Shown here piece by piece: positions 1 to 11,683 of a stretch of DNA of 64,000 nt; position 1 is the stretch's first letter, and every line of letters begins with the position of its first letter. Made by a program: the position numbers and the translations under genes. The notes beneath the pieces are model-generated. The model ran no database searches. It worked only from the letters and a program-made list of their open reading frames with translations, and was not told where the DNA came from. The stretch covers positions 79,858,402-79,922,401 of the forward strand of contig CM067371.1 of NCBI GenBank assembly GCA_034401795.1. The letters run 5' to 3'. This DNA is from Chaetoderma sp. LZ-2023a. Taxonomy: Eukaryota > Mollusca > Caudofoveata > Chaetodermatida > Chaetodermatidae.

Positions 1-1595
1 AATAAAATTAGGTAAAGGTATATATTTTAGAGGGTTAAATTGTGTGTCTAGATGTAATGAAACGAAATAACACTTAGCATATGGTGATTCCATTCAGTAT
101 AAATTAATAGAATTCTTAATGTTATAAAACTGAATTAGAGACAGGTGTCCATAATTCAAATTCACAACTACAATATTATATCAATTTATATAGAATGAAA
201 CCCTCATATGTTAAAACATATTTCGTTTGATTTTATCCTGGCACACCATTTGAGCTTCTAAAAGGATACAATTTGAAGAATTTTATTTTCAAGTATTCTG
301 GTGTAAATATGCACCTTTATAGTTGATGCGAAGTGCAAGCTAATGTATGTAATGCGTTCTGTCCTTTTCTGGTGTAGACTGTATACCATGTTTCTTGCTT
401 CATTTTTATCGATATCTGTAGGACATCGTCCTCACGGACACGAGCGCAATCAAGCGGGAGTTGGGTAATCAGATTTGGATTTATATTTGCTGAGGCTGAC
501 ACATCAGATCTATTGTTATCTTTAAGCACTTTATCTATCTTAGATAACCATGCTGTTCTTGTTTCATTGAGTGGCTAAGTTTCCACAGGAAAACTCTCCG
601 TGCTGAATTGTACTCATCTCCGCACCACGGGGGTAAAATTCATAACAAAAACTGTGTCAGTCCGCACGCAATAGTCTCTATACTTGGTCTCTGAATGCAA
701 CATATTGTGGCATGCATCAAAAGTAGATCAGTAGGGCATACTTAGTACAGTTTACTGAACATAATAAAAACAGGAGGTTTTTTCGTGACGTCATTACGTC
801 ATTATTTTTAGAACGGGGGAAGCGGCCACTGACGTGATAAAGTAAACACTGATCTCGCTGGCTGTAAATCTTATCTTACACCTCATTAATCCTCTAAATA
901 ATAATTGTTTGGCGAAATATATTCAATTTCCACTTTATTTGTGTACGATATTGAGGGCAATGATTTATTTTCTGCTTTCATACCATGTTGGAACCTGTAT
1001 TCGTGCATCAAATGGCTTGCTCATTCAGTCATTGTGTGTGTGAATGGTGGCATTTGTGTGTTCATGCTCAAATAAGTGTTCTAATGATGGTATGAATGGT
1101 GATAAATTATACCTCTAGACGATTGAGAGCCAATAACTGTGTACATGTCTGTTTGGGGTGTGGGCGTTGGGGTGGGGTGGGGGGGCGCCGGTAGCAGATG
1201 GGTGTTAGTCTAAGTTTACTCATGTGAAAATATTCAGCAGTGTTGTCATTTGTTTAAGTCAGTTTAGTTATCTCTAGCTCACAGGAGATATAGTATGATA
1301 ACCAGCTGGGTGTGTCGAATTTTGACATGCAGGAGCTGATTTAGAGGTGCAGATGAGATGGGTTGGAGTTGGGGGTGAGTGGGTTGGAAAGGGGTTTTAT
1401 CCTGCGTTTCTGGTGGTAGACAATTGGCCAGCTAATGGCAGCGCCACTGATTGTAAGAGGACGTCACGGTTACTATATGCTTAAAAGTAAATAAGCTTAA
1501 CTAACTTTGAATACATTTTGATCATGTTTAATTGTGTATTTAGTTAACCATTTCACCGACAAATGAAAAAGTATATTCTTTACGATATAAAACTT
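1..1595. other. AT-rich DNA with no supported gene
   Basis: No open frame here has protein-family features; the longest are under 75 codons. A G-rich run lies near 1160-1185, and a CRE-like GACGTCATTACGTCA stretch near 788-803. Nothing else is recognised. Confidence 0.6.
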
Positions 1596-1597
1596 AT

Positions 1598-1686
1598 TCT
1601 GTTGAATATTCTGAAATTAATTTGACTGGAAGCCCTTGCCAGCAACAACTGCCAGTCAAATTTATTTCAAAATATTCAATAGTTTT
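1598..1686. repeat. HP-CRE element, isolated central hairpin
   Basis: Only the hairpin core of the HP-CRE family is present. The left arm reads CTGTTGAATATTCTGAAATT and the right arm is its approximate reverse complement, ending in TTTCAAAATATTCAATAG. A short loop around TTGCCAGCAACAACTG separates them. The GGACCTTTCC-like end and the CRE-bearing arm seen in longer copies are missing, so this is a solo hairpin or a decayed copy. Confidence 0.7.
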
Positions 1687-3690
1687 CCTGTATTGTAGCA
1701 TTGAAAATGAGACATGGAGAATTCAGCGGTGAAAAGGTCAATGAATAGATACATGTCTTTGAGGGTTAAAGGTATATGGATGTCTAAAAGTATATGGATG
1801 TCTAGGATTCATTACCTACATGTACCTGCAACAATGGATACAATTTACCTGCTTCCAATAATATTGCAATGTTTATATTTCTACATAAAAATACTGGACT
1901 GATTGTAATTTATTGAATTTTCATAGTTTTATTATTTTCCTAGCTTTATTTTGCTATGCTTAGCAAAACATAGTAAAAGAAACCCTAACCTTCACCATGA
2001 AAGATAATTCTCTACATTTACCTACCTCAATTACTAGGGACATGTGATTGGGTTATTATTTTATTGGGCCTCAAGACATGATACCAACTGCTCTTGTATA
2101 AATTGTGTGTATGTAGTTAAAATAACTGAGAATCACCCATGTAGAGGCTTACTTCCACTTCACATTCTGCACTAACAATCTACAGCTAATAGCAAACTTA
2201 ATTATTTAAATAATTACATCATTTAGAATATGGGTGACTGATGGCATATGCTTGATAAAATAGATAGTATAGAAAGACCAATCAATGTTTATCTCAGTGC
2301 ATGCAAACAGTTTAAGTTCTACAAAATGGTTTAGCATTTGATAATTACATGTGCGCAGTTGCATGTGTCATGTCATGAATTGGTTCAGAGAAATTAGGTA
2401 GAATTTCCAGTGTTGAATCACTCCCTCCATACTAAAACATTGATGAACATATGCCCCCCCCCCCCACACATCTTTCCAAACATAGAAACCCATTTATATT
2501 TTAAATAGGAGTGGAGTATACCTGTGGTGTATGAGTATCTAGCCATGCACCATTCACTCAGGAAATGCTGAAAATTAGATGTGGGGAAGCAAGTTCCAGG
2601 CAGACAGGGTGTAACTCCGCCCATACAGGGAAATTTATATGCTCTAGATAGCAGATTCAATTTAACAATCACCAGGACTGGTGGTAATATGAAGTTGTAC
2701 TAATTCAATTACCACATTGGATAAATTGGTAAATTTTTAAGATTTGGAATTACTAATTGAAATTACTTTGCCCCAAGAATGACTAATTCCCAATTTCTTT
2801 TCAATTATTTTATAATTTTATCAACATGGTTTTGTCTCCTAACATAGTATAACATATGTAATATAACAAAGTGAGTAGGTTTTGACCCTTTAAAGGCCAA
2901 AATGTCCAAAACCAGCATTTGTATTGATCTTGAGATGCCTGGCTCCATAATCAAGCCAGCCATTTGTTGTAAATTTTAAAAATTGCGTTCTTTTGATCTC
3001 TAAAGTGTATATGTGCACTTTGTGTGAAAAAATTGAAGTTTTCTTAATGATTGCCAACAATTGCTTCTGTAGTAATATGTCTTGAAAGATGTCAATTTAC
3101 CAATCCTCACCATTACAGGGATAATGCGGAACAGATAGCCCTAGAGCCAGGTCGCGCAGCCCCTGGCCCACAGCATATGGCCTCACCATGTTCACTCTGT
3201 AAATTTCAGATGTTTTTCCAGTTCAATATTAAAATGTACCGTACTGATCAGCTATCTGAGTATGACTGTATTTAGTATTATTTTATTTACTGACTATTAT
3301 ACATTCTCAAGGTTGCTGCCAGGAAAAGAAATTGTCTTAGCCACCACCCCTCCCTCTATCCCTCCACACACCATCTAAAGCTTTTAGGGGCCTAATGATC
3401 CCTACCCCCACCCTCTGTTTTTGTCACTAACTCCACAAAACACACAATTTGTGAAAATAACACTCATAAGTCTGGAGAGGTTAATAGTAAATTCACCAAC
3501 TGTGTCTTGGTGGATTTAAGATTCTATTATGGGGTGTGTGCAACCTAGCAGTTATGGTCTGGGTGGGGTTCTCAATGGTGGTGGGGGTGGCATGCCCCTT
3601 CCCCTATAATAATTGGAAAATGAGATGCTCTGAGTAGTTTCCTGCATATTGATTAATTAATTCATAATCAAATTGAAATTAGTCATTGTT
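1687..3690. other. AT-rich DNA with no supported gene
   Basis: Only short open frames without recognisable domains are present. A C-run sits at about 2454-2466. Text around 2690-2830 is TAATT-rich low complexity. No RNA gene or mobile element was recognised. Confidence 0.55.
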
Positions 3691-3691
3691 A

Positions 3692-4302
3692 GCTCACCTT
3701 CTCACCCAAAAGGCCAAGTGAGCTTATGCCGTAGGGACCGTCCGTCCGTCATCCATCCGTCCGTCTGTCAACTTTTGCTTTAAAACACCACTCCTCATTA
3801 GCCGTTTGGGCGATTGCAACCAAATTTGGCTGGAATTACACTATGGTCGTAGGCTCCATTCAGAATTTTGATTCATCAATTTTTTGGTAATAATCTGAGA
3901 TTTTATGAAAAATGTGCCAGAAATTGTCAAAATGGTTCTTCTCCTCACCATTCTGAGCGATTTCAACTAAATTTGGCTGAAAGGACCTATGGTAGTTGGC
4001 TCCAGAACTTCCATTCAGAATTTTGATTCATCGATTTTTTTTGGTGAAACTTAGATTTTATGACAAATTTACCAGAAAGTGTCAAAACGCTGCTTCACCT
4101 TAGTTGCTTGACATATTTCAAACAAATTTGGCTAGAGTGACCCTATCAAGGTAGGCTAGAATATCTATTCAGAATTTTGATTGGTAAATTATTTGGGTGA
4201 CCATCTTTCCGAAAATTATCCATCATATCTATTTAAATCCAAATGGTTCAAATGCTAATGGTCTAGGTGAGCGCCACAGGCCCTTGGGCTCTTGTTTATT
4301 TA
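3692..4302. repeat. Interspersed repeat of the AGCTCACC...GTGAGC type
   Basis: The block opens with AGCTCACCTTCTCACCCAAA and closes with GGTGAGCGCCACAGGCCC then TTGGGCTCTTGTTT. The outer AGCTCACC and GGTGAGC are complementary ends. Internally it has a short CCGT repeat (3739-3770) and three diverged direct repeats built around CAAATTTGGCTG followed by CCATTCAGAATTTTGATTC (near 3820, 3970 and 4120). From general knowledge, this layout resembles an abundant non-autonomous repeat in mollusc and other marine invertebrate genomes. It has no coding capacity. Confidence 0.6.
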
Positions 4303-4324
4303 CTGGGATGCAGGTGGGAATTAA

Positions 4325-4518
4325 TGCAGTCCACCACCCTCCACCACCCCACCACCCCCACCAACCACCACCTCAAGGGTGGGATTGGGGCGGGGTGGGG
4401 AATGCAAAGCCAACCTAAATACGTGGCACAGGGTTCTTCCCCAGAACAAATTTCGAAATCTATGCACGTGCACGTACACACCTACCAATCACCCCCCCCC
4501 CCCCCACCCCCACCCCCA

Positions 4519-4551
<33 letters not shown>

Positions 4552-4552
4552 C
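4325..4552. repeat. CCA/C-rich and CT low-complexity tract
   Basis: CCACC-rich sequence (4329-4375), a long C-run mixed with CCCCCA units (4490-4526) and a (CT)n run (4527-4552). Open frames across it on both strands are products of the repeats. Confidence 0.9.
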
Positions 4553-4559
4553 GCCTATG

Positions 4560-5160
4560 CACACACTGATAATCATTATGACAGTATGGCCATATATAGT
4601 CATCTTGGGCGCATTCGTAAACATTATCTATTGAGCAGCCGCTTGTATTGGTACTATAGCCTACCAGGATCCACATGCACTGATGGGGCGGTAGCATTTT
4701 GCCTTCTAGTGTGCATAGACTCAATAATATTTTTCTAAAAATGCATAGTAAAATAGTGTTTGATGTTAGAATTGTCAATTCGGTCAACTTTACCAGTAGA
4801 GCTGACGTAAAATTGCAATTTGCTTAGCTTTGAGTAGCGTAAACGGTGGCCATGTAATGTTGTTTACTAACAAAACAGTGAGCAGCTGGCCGTACGCGTG
4901 ACGGCCAGTCATCTGCGCACGCGTTAAAATGACGTCATAAGGGCATTCCGTAAAACCTCCTATACGTGTGCAGGCTTTAGCTTAAACGTGTTCTTCATTT
5001 AGGGCCTACAATAACCAAACCTTGCGCATGGATGCAGTGAACCGTACACTACAGCTTATAACTTAGTAAAGAGGGATCCAAAACAAAAGAAGAACCAGGT
5101 TAATGAGCGAGAAATGTTGAATATCTAGAACATAATTGAATTTGAAGACATTACTGCCTT
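4560..5160. other. No supported gene
   Basis: No coding, RNA or transposon signal recognised. A single GACGTCA site lies near 4931. Confidence 0.5.
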
Positions 5161-5164
5161 AGTT

Positions 5165-5565
5165 TGCGTGCGTGCGTGCTGTTCTCTCGCTTGCTTGCTT
5201 GCTTGCGTATTTACTTACTTATGTATTTACTTACTTATTTATGTATATATGTATGTACTTACTTACTTATATATTTACTTACTTACATACCTAGCCACCT
5301 ACTTACTTACTTACTTACTTAGTTATATATTTACTTACTTACATACCTAGCCACCTACTTACGTACTTATTTATTTACGTTTTGACTTAATAATTTACTT
5401 ATTTACATACTTTTTACTCACTTATTTACTTACTTATTTACTTATTTATTTGCTTACATATGTGCTTACGTACTTATTTACTTACGTATTTATTTACTGA
5501 CTTACCTACGTACTTATTTACTGACTTATTTATTTATTTATTTACTTATTTATTTTTAGTGAAAA
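5165..5565. repeat. (TTAC)n / (TTAT)n tetranucleotide array
   Basis: About 400 bp of TTAC, TTAT, GTAC and CTTG variants, starting with a short (GCGT/GCTT) part at 5167-5206. Leu/Tyr-rich open frames across it are translation of the repeat. Confidence 0.9.
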
Positions 5566-5709
5566 TTGTGTGTGCGAAACTTACCCATGCCAATGAGAGA
5601 CTGTGGAGAGTTCATTTTGGAGACGCGGCTTACGATAATATCTTGCAGCACATCGCGGACCAATATATAGTTTAATGTTTAGCACTTTTTCAACTTTATT
5701 ATTGGTATA

Positions 5710-5798
5710 CAGAAATCTGTTAAATATTCTGAAGCTAATTCGACTGGAACCTCACAGCTTCAAGTCACATTAGTTTCAAAATATTCAACATAATATTC
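5710..5798. repeat. HP-CRE element, isolated hairpin core
   Basis: Left arm TCTGTTAAATATTCTGAAGC and right arm TTAGTTTCAAAATATTCAAC flank a short loop. As at 1598-1686, only the hairpin survives. Confidence 0.65.
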
Positions 5799-5841
5799 CT
5801 GTAACCATAATGATTGTCTCTAATCCGTAAGCGTGGAAGAG

Positions 5842-6080
5842 TTAACCCGTTACTCCTCAAATTTGTTTTAACAAATATCAATCTTCTCATACAAAATGTC
5901 CATTTACAGATCAAGAGAAGACTATTTTTGAAAATTTACCACTGGAATGACGGGCTCGGTTATCGAGCCAGTCATTCCAGTAGTAAATTTTCAAAAATAG
6001 TCTTCTCTTGGTCTGCAAATGGGCATTTTTCAAGACCACTGCAGAAGCCGTTTTGGCTGATATGAGTGTTAAAGAGTTAA
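5842..6080. mobile_element. TTAA-flanked palindromic MITE (family P1)
   Basis: TTAA is followed by CCC at the left end (5842-5848) and the right end is GAGTTAA (6074-6080). TTAA duplications next to CCC-starting ends are the hallmark of piggyBac-type transposition. The internal sequence is a long palindrome centred near 5962, built around GGCTCGGTTATCGAGCC. Its arms extend through AATTTACCACTGGAATGAC on the left and the complementary sequence on the right, out to AGAAGACTATTTTTGAAAAT. No coding capacity. Confidence 0.7.
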
Positions 6081-7125
6081 TAAATATACTGCGTGCGCGT
6101 GTACGTGAGACAGGTGAGTGTATGCTAATCTCATATTGCCCATGTTCTTAGTGCTTAGTGCTTACTGCTAATAAATATAACATATAATTAGTTAGTGTAT
6201 CTGAATCTATATGTCCATTTTGAAAATTATTTTCTTATGGAGTCATATTGGCGTGCCATCGCAAATACCCTCACGTTCACCGCTTTGACCTTTTCACCAC
6301 CGCCCCACTCCCACCCCAGGTAGGAACCATCTGTAAATGTCCCCTTGCACTCCGCAATAGTATGGGTAGCTCGCAAACCTATACTAATTTGGTTTGAATT
6401 CCGTTCAACGGGTTCGGAGGAGTTGCGTTACAATCAATTTTCGCACATTCACTGCATTCTGACTCATCCTTGCCCTATGAGGGGAGGGGGGCAAATTTAT
6501 GTAAATGTCCTTGTGCAATTCGTAAGCATACGGATAACTCACATACCAAATTTAGTTGAATTATCTTCAACGTTTTGTGGGGTTACGTTATAATCAATTT
6601 CAGCCCAGCCAAGTTTCCCAGAAACATGTTTGATCGTTCAGACGTGAGCAGTCCTGCGTTCTTTGGCCATTGATTCTAATGTCGCTGGTAAAGTTGACAG
6701 TGTAATACGTGATGTTCTAATTGCGGGGATTTTGTTCCAAAATGCATCAACTGCCATGATCTAACCATTGCTAATATTGTAATGTAAATATGTATCTTTA
6801 TTACAGACGCGACAACCGGCATTTACCATAAACAACTCTATGAATCTTATATGGTTTATGGGTTACGTTAAATGCCTCACTAGCCCTCAACTCTGCTTAT
6901 TAGGTTACTCGCCAGTCATTGGCTATTGGGATCACGGTGTCGTCGTTTCTTCTGGATATTGATCATTTCAGCATACTTATGTCGAACATCAATCACCGCC
7001 AGTAGCTGCCAGGAATGCCGGAGCAATACCAATAGTTTAACCGTAAACGTGAGAATAACTGTTTCAGTAATTTACACATTCATAGAAAAGCTATCTCTTG
7101 CCGGGATCGGGAACAGTTACATTCC
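6081..7125. other. No supported gene
   Basis: Short unassigned frames only. Text near 6290-6590 has two loosely similar blocks (CAAACCTATACTAATTTGG and ACATACCAAATTTAGTTG, each followed by TTCAACG), suggesting an old unclassified repeat. Confidence 0.45.
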
Positions 7126-7130
7126 CCTGC

Positions 7131-7470
7131 TGCCCCTGAATGGACCTTTCCATTTTTAGTTATGCCCCACCCATCTCTAGCTAAGATCATCCCACAAGTC
7201 GCTCATGTTGGGATCGATCGATCTCTGAACTACCTGACTATCAATTTCCTATACTGGTAAGCTATTGAATACTTTAGAACTAATTTGACTTGTCGCTGTT
7301 GCTATAGTAGAGACATACAATTCGTACGTCTCTGACTATTAAGAGTTAAAACGGGCCATATAGAATCATTTATGACGTAATGATTATGACGTCATCCTAT
7401 ACGCCGATTAGCTGATTATGACATCATATGACGTCAGAATAATAGATAGATACTCCGGAAAAGTGAATTG
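7131..7470 (+). repeat. HP-CRE element copy, right hairpin arm lost
   Basis: It starts with TGAATGGACCTTTCCATTT, then the diagnostic GCCCCACCCATCTCTAGCTAA, GGGATCGATCGATCTCTGAA and the left hairpin arm. It jumps from TGTTGCTATAG straight to the ACATACAATTCGTAC segment, so the right hairpin arm is deleted. The distal arm keeps TGACGTCA sites near 7387 and 7430. Confidence 0.8.
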
Positions 7471-7838
7471 ACATGGAATTATAGAAATTTCCCCGCTCAG
7501 CAACAAACTACCAATGTTTACTAATTACTTATTGCCATCCAGAGCCGCGTCCCCTAATCCATTTAAGAATATCAACGTTATTCAGTTAAACTGATTTCAA
7601 CTTATCCATCATAGTTGTTCATCCGTCTTGAATCAATATTCAAATGACATGGCATGTTTAAATTGATAATGGCATTATACTAAATGAGATAGATGCCATA
7701 GATAGTCGCGTGATTTCGAGGGAGGGACTTAATTGCCTATATATGGAGTGGCAAAAACTGGACGGGTTCTATTGGGCCTTCTTCTACCAACATTCCCACC
7801 CGAACCAGCCACTTTTTGGCACCCCGATTATGGGCAAT
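7471..7838. other. No supported gene
   Basis: Unique AT-rich sequence between two HP-CRE fragments. Nothing recognised. Confidence 0.4.
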
Positions 7839-7839
7839 G

Positions 7840-7916
7840 AACCTTTCCAAGTTTATCCATCCATCATATGACGTCATAATCAACTACCTGACGTGTATGA
7901 TGCGTATCCTTGATGA
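7840..7916 (-). repeat. HP-CRE element, distal-arm fragment (reverse)
   Basis: It begins AATGAACCTTTCCAAGTTTA, the reverse-orientation terminus also seen at 48296, and contains ATATGACGTCATAA. It breaks off where LINE-like sequence begins. Confidence 0.6.
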
Positions 7917-7951
7917 TGTTTAACTGTAGCAGCTGGACATCGTCAAAGACA

Positions 7952-8200
7952 GGGCTAACCAAACTGGATGTCTGCCACCACAAACGCCTCCGCACTATTG
8001 CTGGGCACCGATGGCTAGAAAGCGTGCTGCGAGGTGACCTCAGGAAAGCAGGAATTGATACAATCAGATCATGAATGTGCCTGAGAAAGCTAGGGATTTT
8101 GGCGCAGGATAAGACACAGCGGTCAAAAGCAAATAACTGATTGCAGCTGTATGATGTATCTACTACTACTACAGCTGCAGAATACAGTAATCATACATAC
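7952..8200 (+). pseudogene. LINE 3' end: last part of a reverse-transcriptase ORF plus 3' UTR
   Basis: Reading plus from about 7962, the peptide KLDVCHHKRLRTIAGHRW continues to a stop near 8073. CHHKRLRxIAGxxW is characteristic of the C-terminal tail of RT proteins in some animal non-LTR retrotransposons (family knowledge). Everything upstream is missing, as expected from 5' truncation. The following text, from GATTGCAGCTGTATGATGT to CAGAATACAGTAATCATAC, recurs at 43.9-44.1 kb and in part at 55.89-55.96 kb, which marks it as the shared 3' UTR of one LINE family. Confidence 0.6.
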
Positions 8201-8219
8201 GCCAATGCATCATGCAAAT

Positions 8220-8660
8220 TCAAATGCGTAATTCACTTTTGTCACCATCGGCTTTCTTTGATATAGTCGTACAACTTTTGTGACGTGCAACTTCAGAGTT
8301 ATTAACAGTGTCTCTCTGTGTGGTGACTCGGCGAGACTTGTAGTGCCAAGAATATTTCCACACATTTATCGGGTGTGCACAGGCAAATAAAACATGGTCG
8401 ATAGAATCTCGGCATCTGCAGCAGGAGCGTGAAAAGTAGGTCACCCTAAGGGTACACTGACCTACATTTGGTACGCTGCTAAAAATAAAGAATAACAATA
8501 AATATGTGTGACAAAGACTGGATTTTCGTATATTAATTGATTCACTCCACACAGTTATATTTATGTCGTTCAAGACAGAAAGGTCAGCCGGCCAGGCACT
8601 GCGCCTATTAATATTAGCCAGTATTGATCTCACGACAGTCGCGTTTTTTGCCGTGAACAC
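8220..8660 (-). pseudogene. Unassigned 146-codon frame with a zf-RVT-like Cys/His patch
   Basis: The minus-strand frame contains CCRCRDSIDHVLFACAHPIN followed by VWKY. A C-x-C...H...C...VW spacing resembles the zinc-binding segment after the RT domain of some LINE proteins (zf-RVT). The rest is not recognised. It abuts LINE sequence at 7952-8200 but on the opposite strand, so it would be a separate fragment. It could equally be a chance frame. Confidence 0.3.
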
Positions 8661-9237
8661 GATTTCTTTGGTGTGAACGAACGTGTGATGGTACAGTTTA
8701 TTCAGTTTACTGGCAGGAATTGGTCCAAGCCTTCAAACAAGCAGAGTGAAGGGCCCTTGACAAAAGTCAACACTGCTTCTAATGAGAGAGTACGGAACTT
8801 CTCAAGTTGGCCAAGGTCATGGCACAATCAAACGCATTGGCTAATAATGCGGGACCAATTTCGTCAGGTCTTGACTCCTGTCAAACTCCCGGATATGTGC
8901 TGGTTGATAATCTAAACAAGAGGTTGGGTGGATTGCTCCGTTCTCTTATCGCAGAGGCAATTTAGTTCAAACATAAAAGGAATTGCTTGACAAATAATGA
9001 ATATCATTGTCGACTGGAAAATTGTGCCATTAGGTTGCTTTTTTTAATCTCCGAACTACATATGGCAGAAGAAATCCATAGTGTCCACTAGAGCTGCGCG
9101 ATATACCGATCTCATACCGTAAACCGGCTCAGTATAGTGACCGCCGTAATCATGCTCAAACCGAAAAAACGAGTTTAATTAAATTTTCCGGTTTAGCCAA
9201 TACCGATTAAACATTTTTTAAATTATAAATATTGCTG
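8661..9237. other. No supported gene
   Basis: One 80-codon plus frame without domain features. Nothing else recognised. Confidence 0.4.
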
Positions 9238-9424
9238 TTAAGTCGGTCGCTGCAGTGGTCTTGAAAACTGTCAATTTGCAGATCTAAAGAAGTCTATTTT
9301 TTTTAATCTACCTCTGAAATTCCAGCCGTAAGTTTTTAAAGATAATCTTCCGTAGTCTGCAAATTAATATTTTCCATGAGAAGATTTTAATTTTATTGAC
9401 CAGATTTGTCCAGTAAAGAGTTAA
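9238..9424. mobile_element. TTAA-flanked palindromic MITE (family P1), diverged
   Basis: TTAA at 9238-9241 and 9421-9424 bracket sequence related to P1: TGCAGTGGTCTTGAAAACTG, TCTGCAAATT and a degraded central palindrome. It lies in the opposite orientation to the copy at 5842-6080. Confidence 0.55.
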
Positions 9425-9486
9425 AACGCAGGCCCATTTGAACGTACAAAAGTCAACATTTCCGTTATTTTCTATTCCCGTTAAAT

Positions 9487-9582
9487 CTTTTCTAATATGC
9501 TAAAACTAATGTGACTGCAAGATGTTGATGTTGTTTGTAGCACCAAATCCCAGTAAAATTAGTTTCGAAATATTTACTCATA
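9487..9582. repeat. HP-CRE hairpin core, diverged
   Basis: TATGCTAAAACTAATGTGAC and the approximately complementary AAAATTAGTTTCGAAATATT flank a short loop. This is a weak copy with no outer arms. Confidence 0.45.
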
Positions 9583-10900
9583 CGCGATAAAATTGTAAAT
9601 GCATGACTTTCTATTGGTCTTTCGTATTCAGCGTTAACATAATCTAATTGGGTATACAATGTTTTTCCTTCTTCAATTCTTCTGCGCATGGTTGACGCTT
9701 GTTCAGCGTGTAGGCTAATAGATGAGTCTCATGCTGTGTGAATAATTCAGTTATCACAATTCTGTAAAAACATACGATTACCTATATCTAAGACTAATTG
9801 TTCAAGCCTTCCGTCAATCTAAGCAGGTAGTCCACATCGTGAGCTCCGTGGAATTTTTATATTGTCGCAATTCAGATACAAAATAAACACGTTTATTGGT
9901 GCCATATTTCTGCGCGATTGAGTTATCGCAACAAAGCTAAGTCACCTACCTCATGATTAGATACGTCTTTAAAACTAAGATCACAAGTTAACGACCACCT
10001 TGATCAGTGCTGTCAGTTCGCGTTATATACCGGTAATAGACCTAATCCAATAGGCGTATGCTCTAACCACGCCCGCCCCGCCCCATTGTAACGGGCCAAA
10101 ATCATCATTATCGGGATGTCTAATTAATGTAAATGATAGGATGACCGCTTGTCATCAGAATGTTAAAATGAGAGTAATGTTTGAAAGGTGTTGTTGTCGT
10201 GACACCTACAGTTTTTAACAAGCAGTCTAAAATAGCAGCCCATTATTTAACTGACTAATAAAACTAAGGTATATATATATTCCGTTGTTAGATCCGTGAT
10301 AATTAAACAAACCATGAATCTCGGGAATTAGTATCAATCGATTGTAGATGGAACATTTATTATTGTTAGTCTGCAAACGATTACTGGAGTAACAGAAATG
10401 AATGTTATATACCTTATTCATGATGCTTATAAAGAGATTGAAAGTCGTAAGCGCGTATTTTGGGTCCAGATTTCTAGACATAATACACATTCTTGCTACA
10501 TGTTTATCGAAAAAATATTACATAGGGCTACAATAATTCTACAAACTCATCCTTGGCCCAACCCAGCCCATAAAACCGATATACGGTTCAACCCGGTTTG
10601 AAAATTGACATCGTCACCGGTTTGACATTATGCCAACCCGCGCAGCCTTAATGTCCACCTATTCGATTAGCAAATAGTTAGCTATAGATAACTATCACTC
10701 GTCAGTCGAACTCTTATGTCATGTGCGATCAAGAAGTGCTTTTATATCTGATATTACATTGCTGGGGAAGGAATAGCGCAGTAATGTGACACAATAGTCA
10801 GCCAGCAGGATTAACTCTGTACAAATAACATAAACGAAATCCCATCAAATGATTGATCAGAAATATACAATCGTCTTTGGATATATCATGGTGCTATCTA
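9583..10900. other. No supported gene
   Basis: Several short frames of 65-87 codons, none with recognisable features. No RNA gene was recognised. Confidence 0.5.
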
Positions 10901-10901
10901 T

Positions 10902-11530
10902 CTATCCATCCGTCCGTCCGTCCGACAGTCTGTCTGTCTGTTGGCAAGCATTATTTCTTTGAACCCTGTCAATAACGACGCACTGGTACTAGTATATAGC
11001 TCAGTCAATTATCTGGAATGTCATTTTTACCTTTTTCAGTTTTCGACCCAGAGCGGTTCTGCGAGGCCATCCCTCTAGTGTTTGAGAGACCAGTACTTTT
11101 CGATCAGACCACCATCCATGGAACAAAAACCATCTTTCATCGGAGTAGCTTTCAAATACCTATCTGACAACGACAGGAATTGAGTGACACTGATTGTGTA
11201 CATTCCAGATACTGTACCTTTCTGTGATCCATCCTTCTATATCACTAGGCACTCACATATATGTCTTTCATTAATGTCAAGCATTAGTTTATGAACGGTG
11301 TCAGTGACAACGCCCTGCCACTGGGATATAGCTCAGTCAATCATCTGGGATGTAATTTTTACATTTTTCAGTTTTCTATCCGAGCAGAGTTCGAAAGCAG
11401 GCATTTCTAGGAGACTATCCCTCTAGCGTTTAGGAGCTGACTACTCCTCCACCAGGACACCATCCAGAGAACAAAAATCATCTCCGTGCGCCTGTCCGTC
11501 AGTCCGTCCGTCCACACGCCCATCCCCCCG
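10902..11530. repeat. Diverged tandem duplication of ~210 bp, with CCGT microsatellites
   Basis: Two copies of a block lie about 340 bp apart. The first (about 10937-11145) and second (about 11275-11487) share TATAGCTCAGTCAATNATCT, CATTTTTCAGTTTTC, CATCCCTCTAG and ACCATCCANNGAACAAAAA. Short (CCGT)n/(CTGT)n runs lie at 10909-10941 and 11495-11515. Noncoding, and the source element was not identified. Confidence 0.6.
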
Positions 11531-11631
11531 TCCGTCTCAACTGACACCATATAGTTTGGATCTGTTTCGTATATTGGGATCCGTGCCGAAATAATTTTAT
11601 GAAGCTTTACCGTTTGAATATCGCCACCCAT

Positions 11632-11683
<52 letters not shown>
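11632..11683. repeat. (TAA)n array, 3' tail of the adjacent LINE
   Basis: A pure (TAA)n run (TTA on the minus strand). It directly follows, on the minus strand, GGCGCGTTACAAATGGAC. CR1/L2-type LINEs end in a short microsatellite tail of this sort (family knowledge), so this is read as the LINE tail rather than an independent repeat. Confidence 0.75.

Noticed and set aside
5168..5675. Leu/Tyr-rich frames resembling membrane proteins
   Set aside because: They read through the (TTAC)n microsatellite.
5814..6065. 83-codon plus frame
   Set aside because: Spans the palindromic TTAA MITE and has no protein features.
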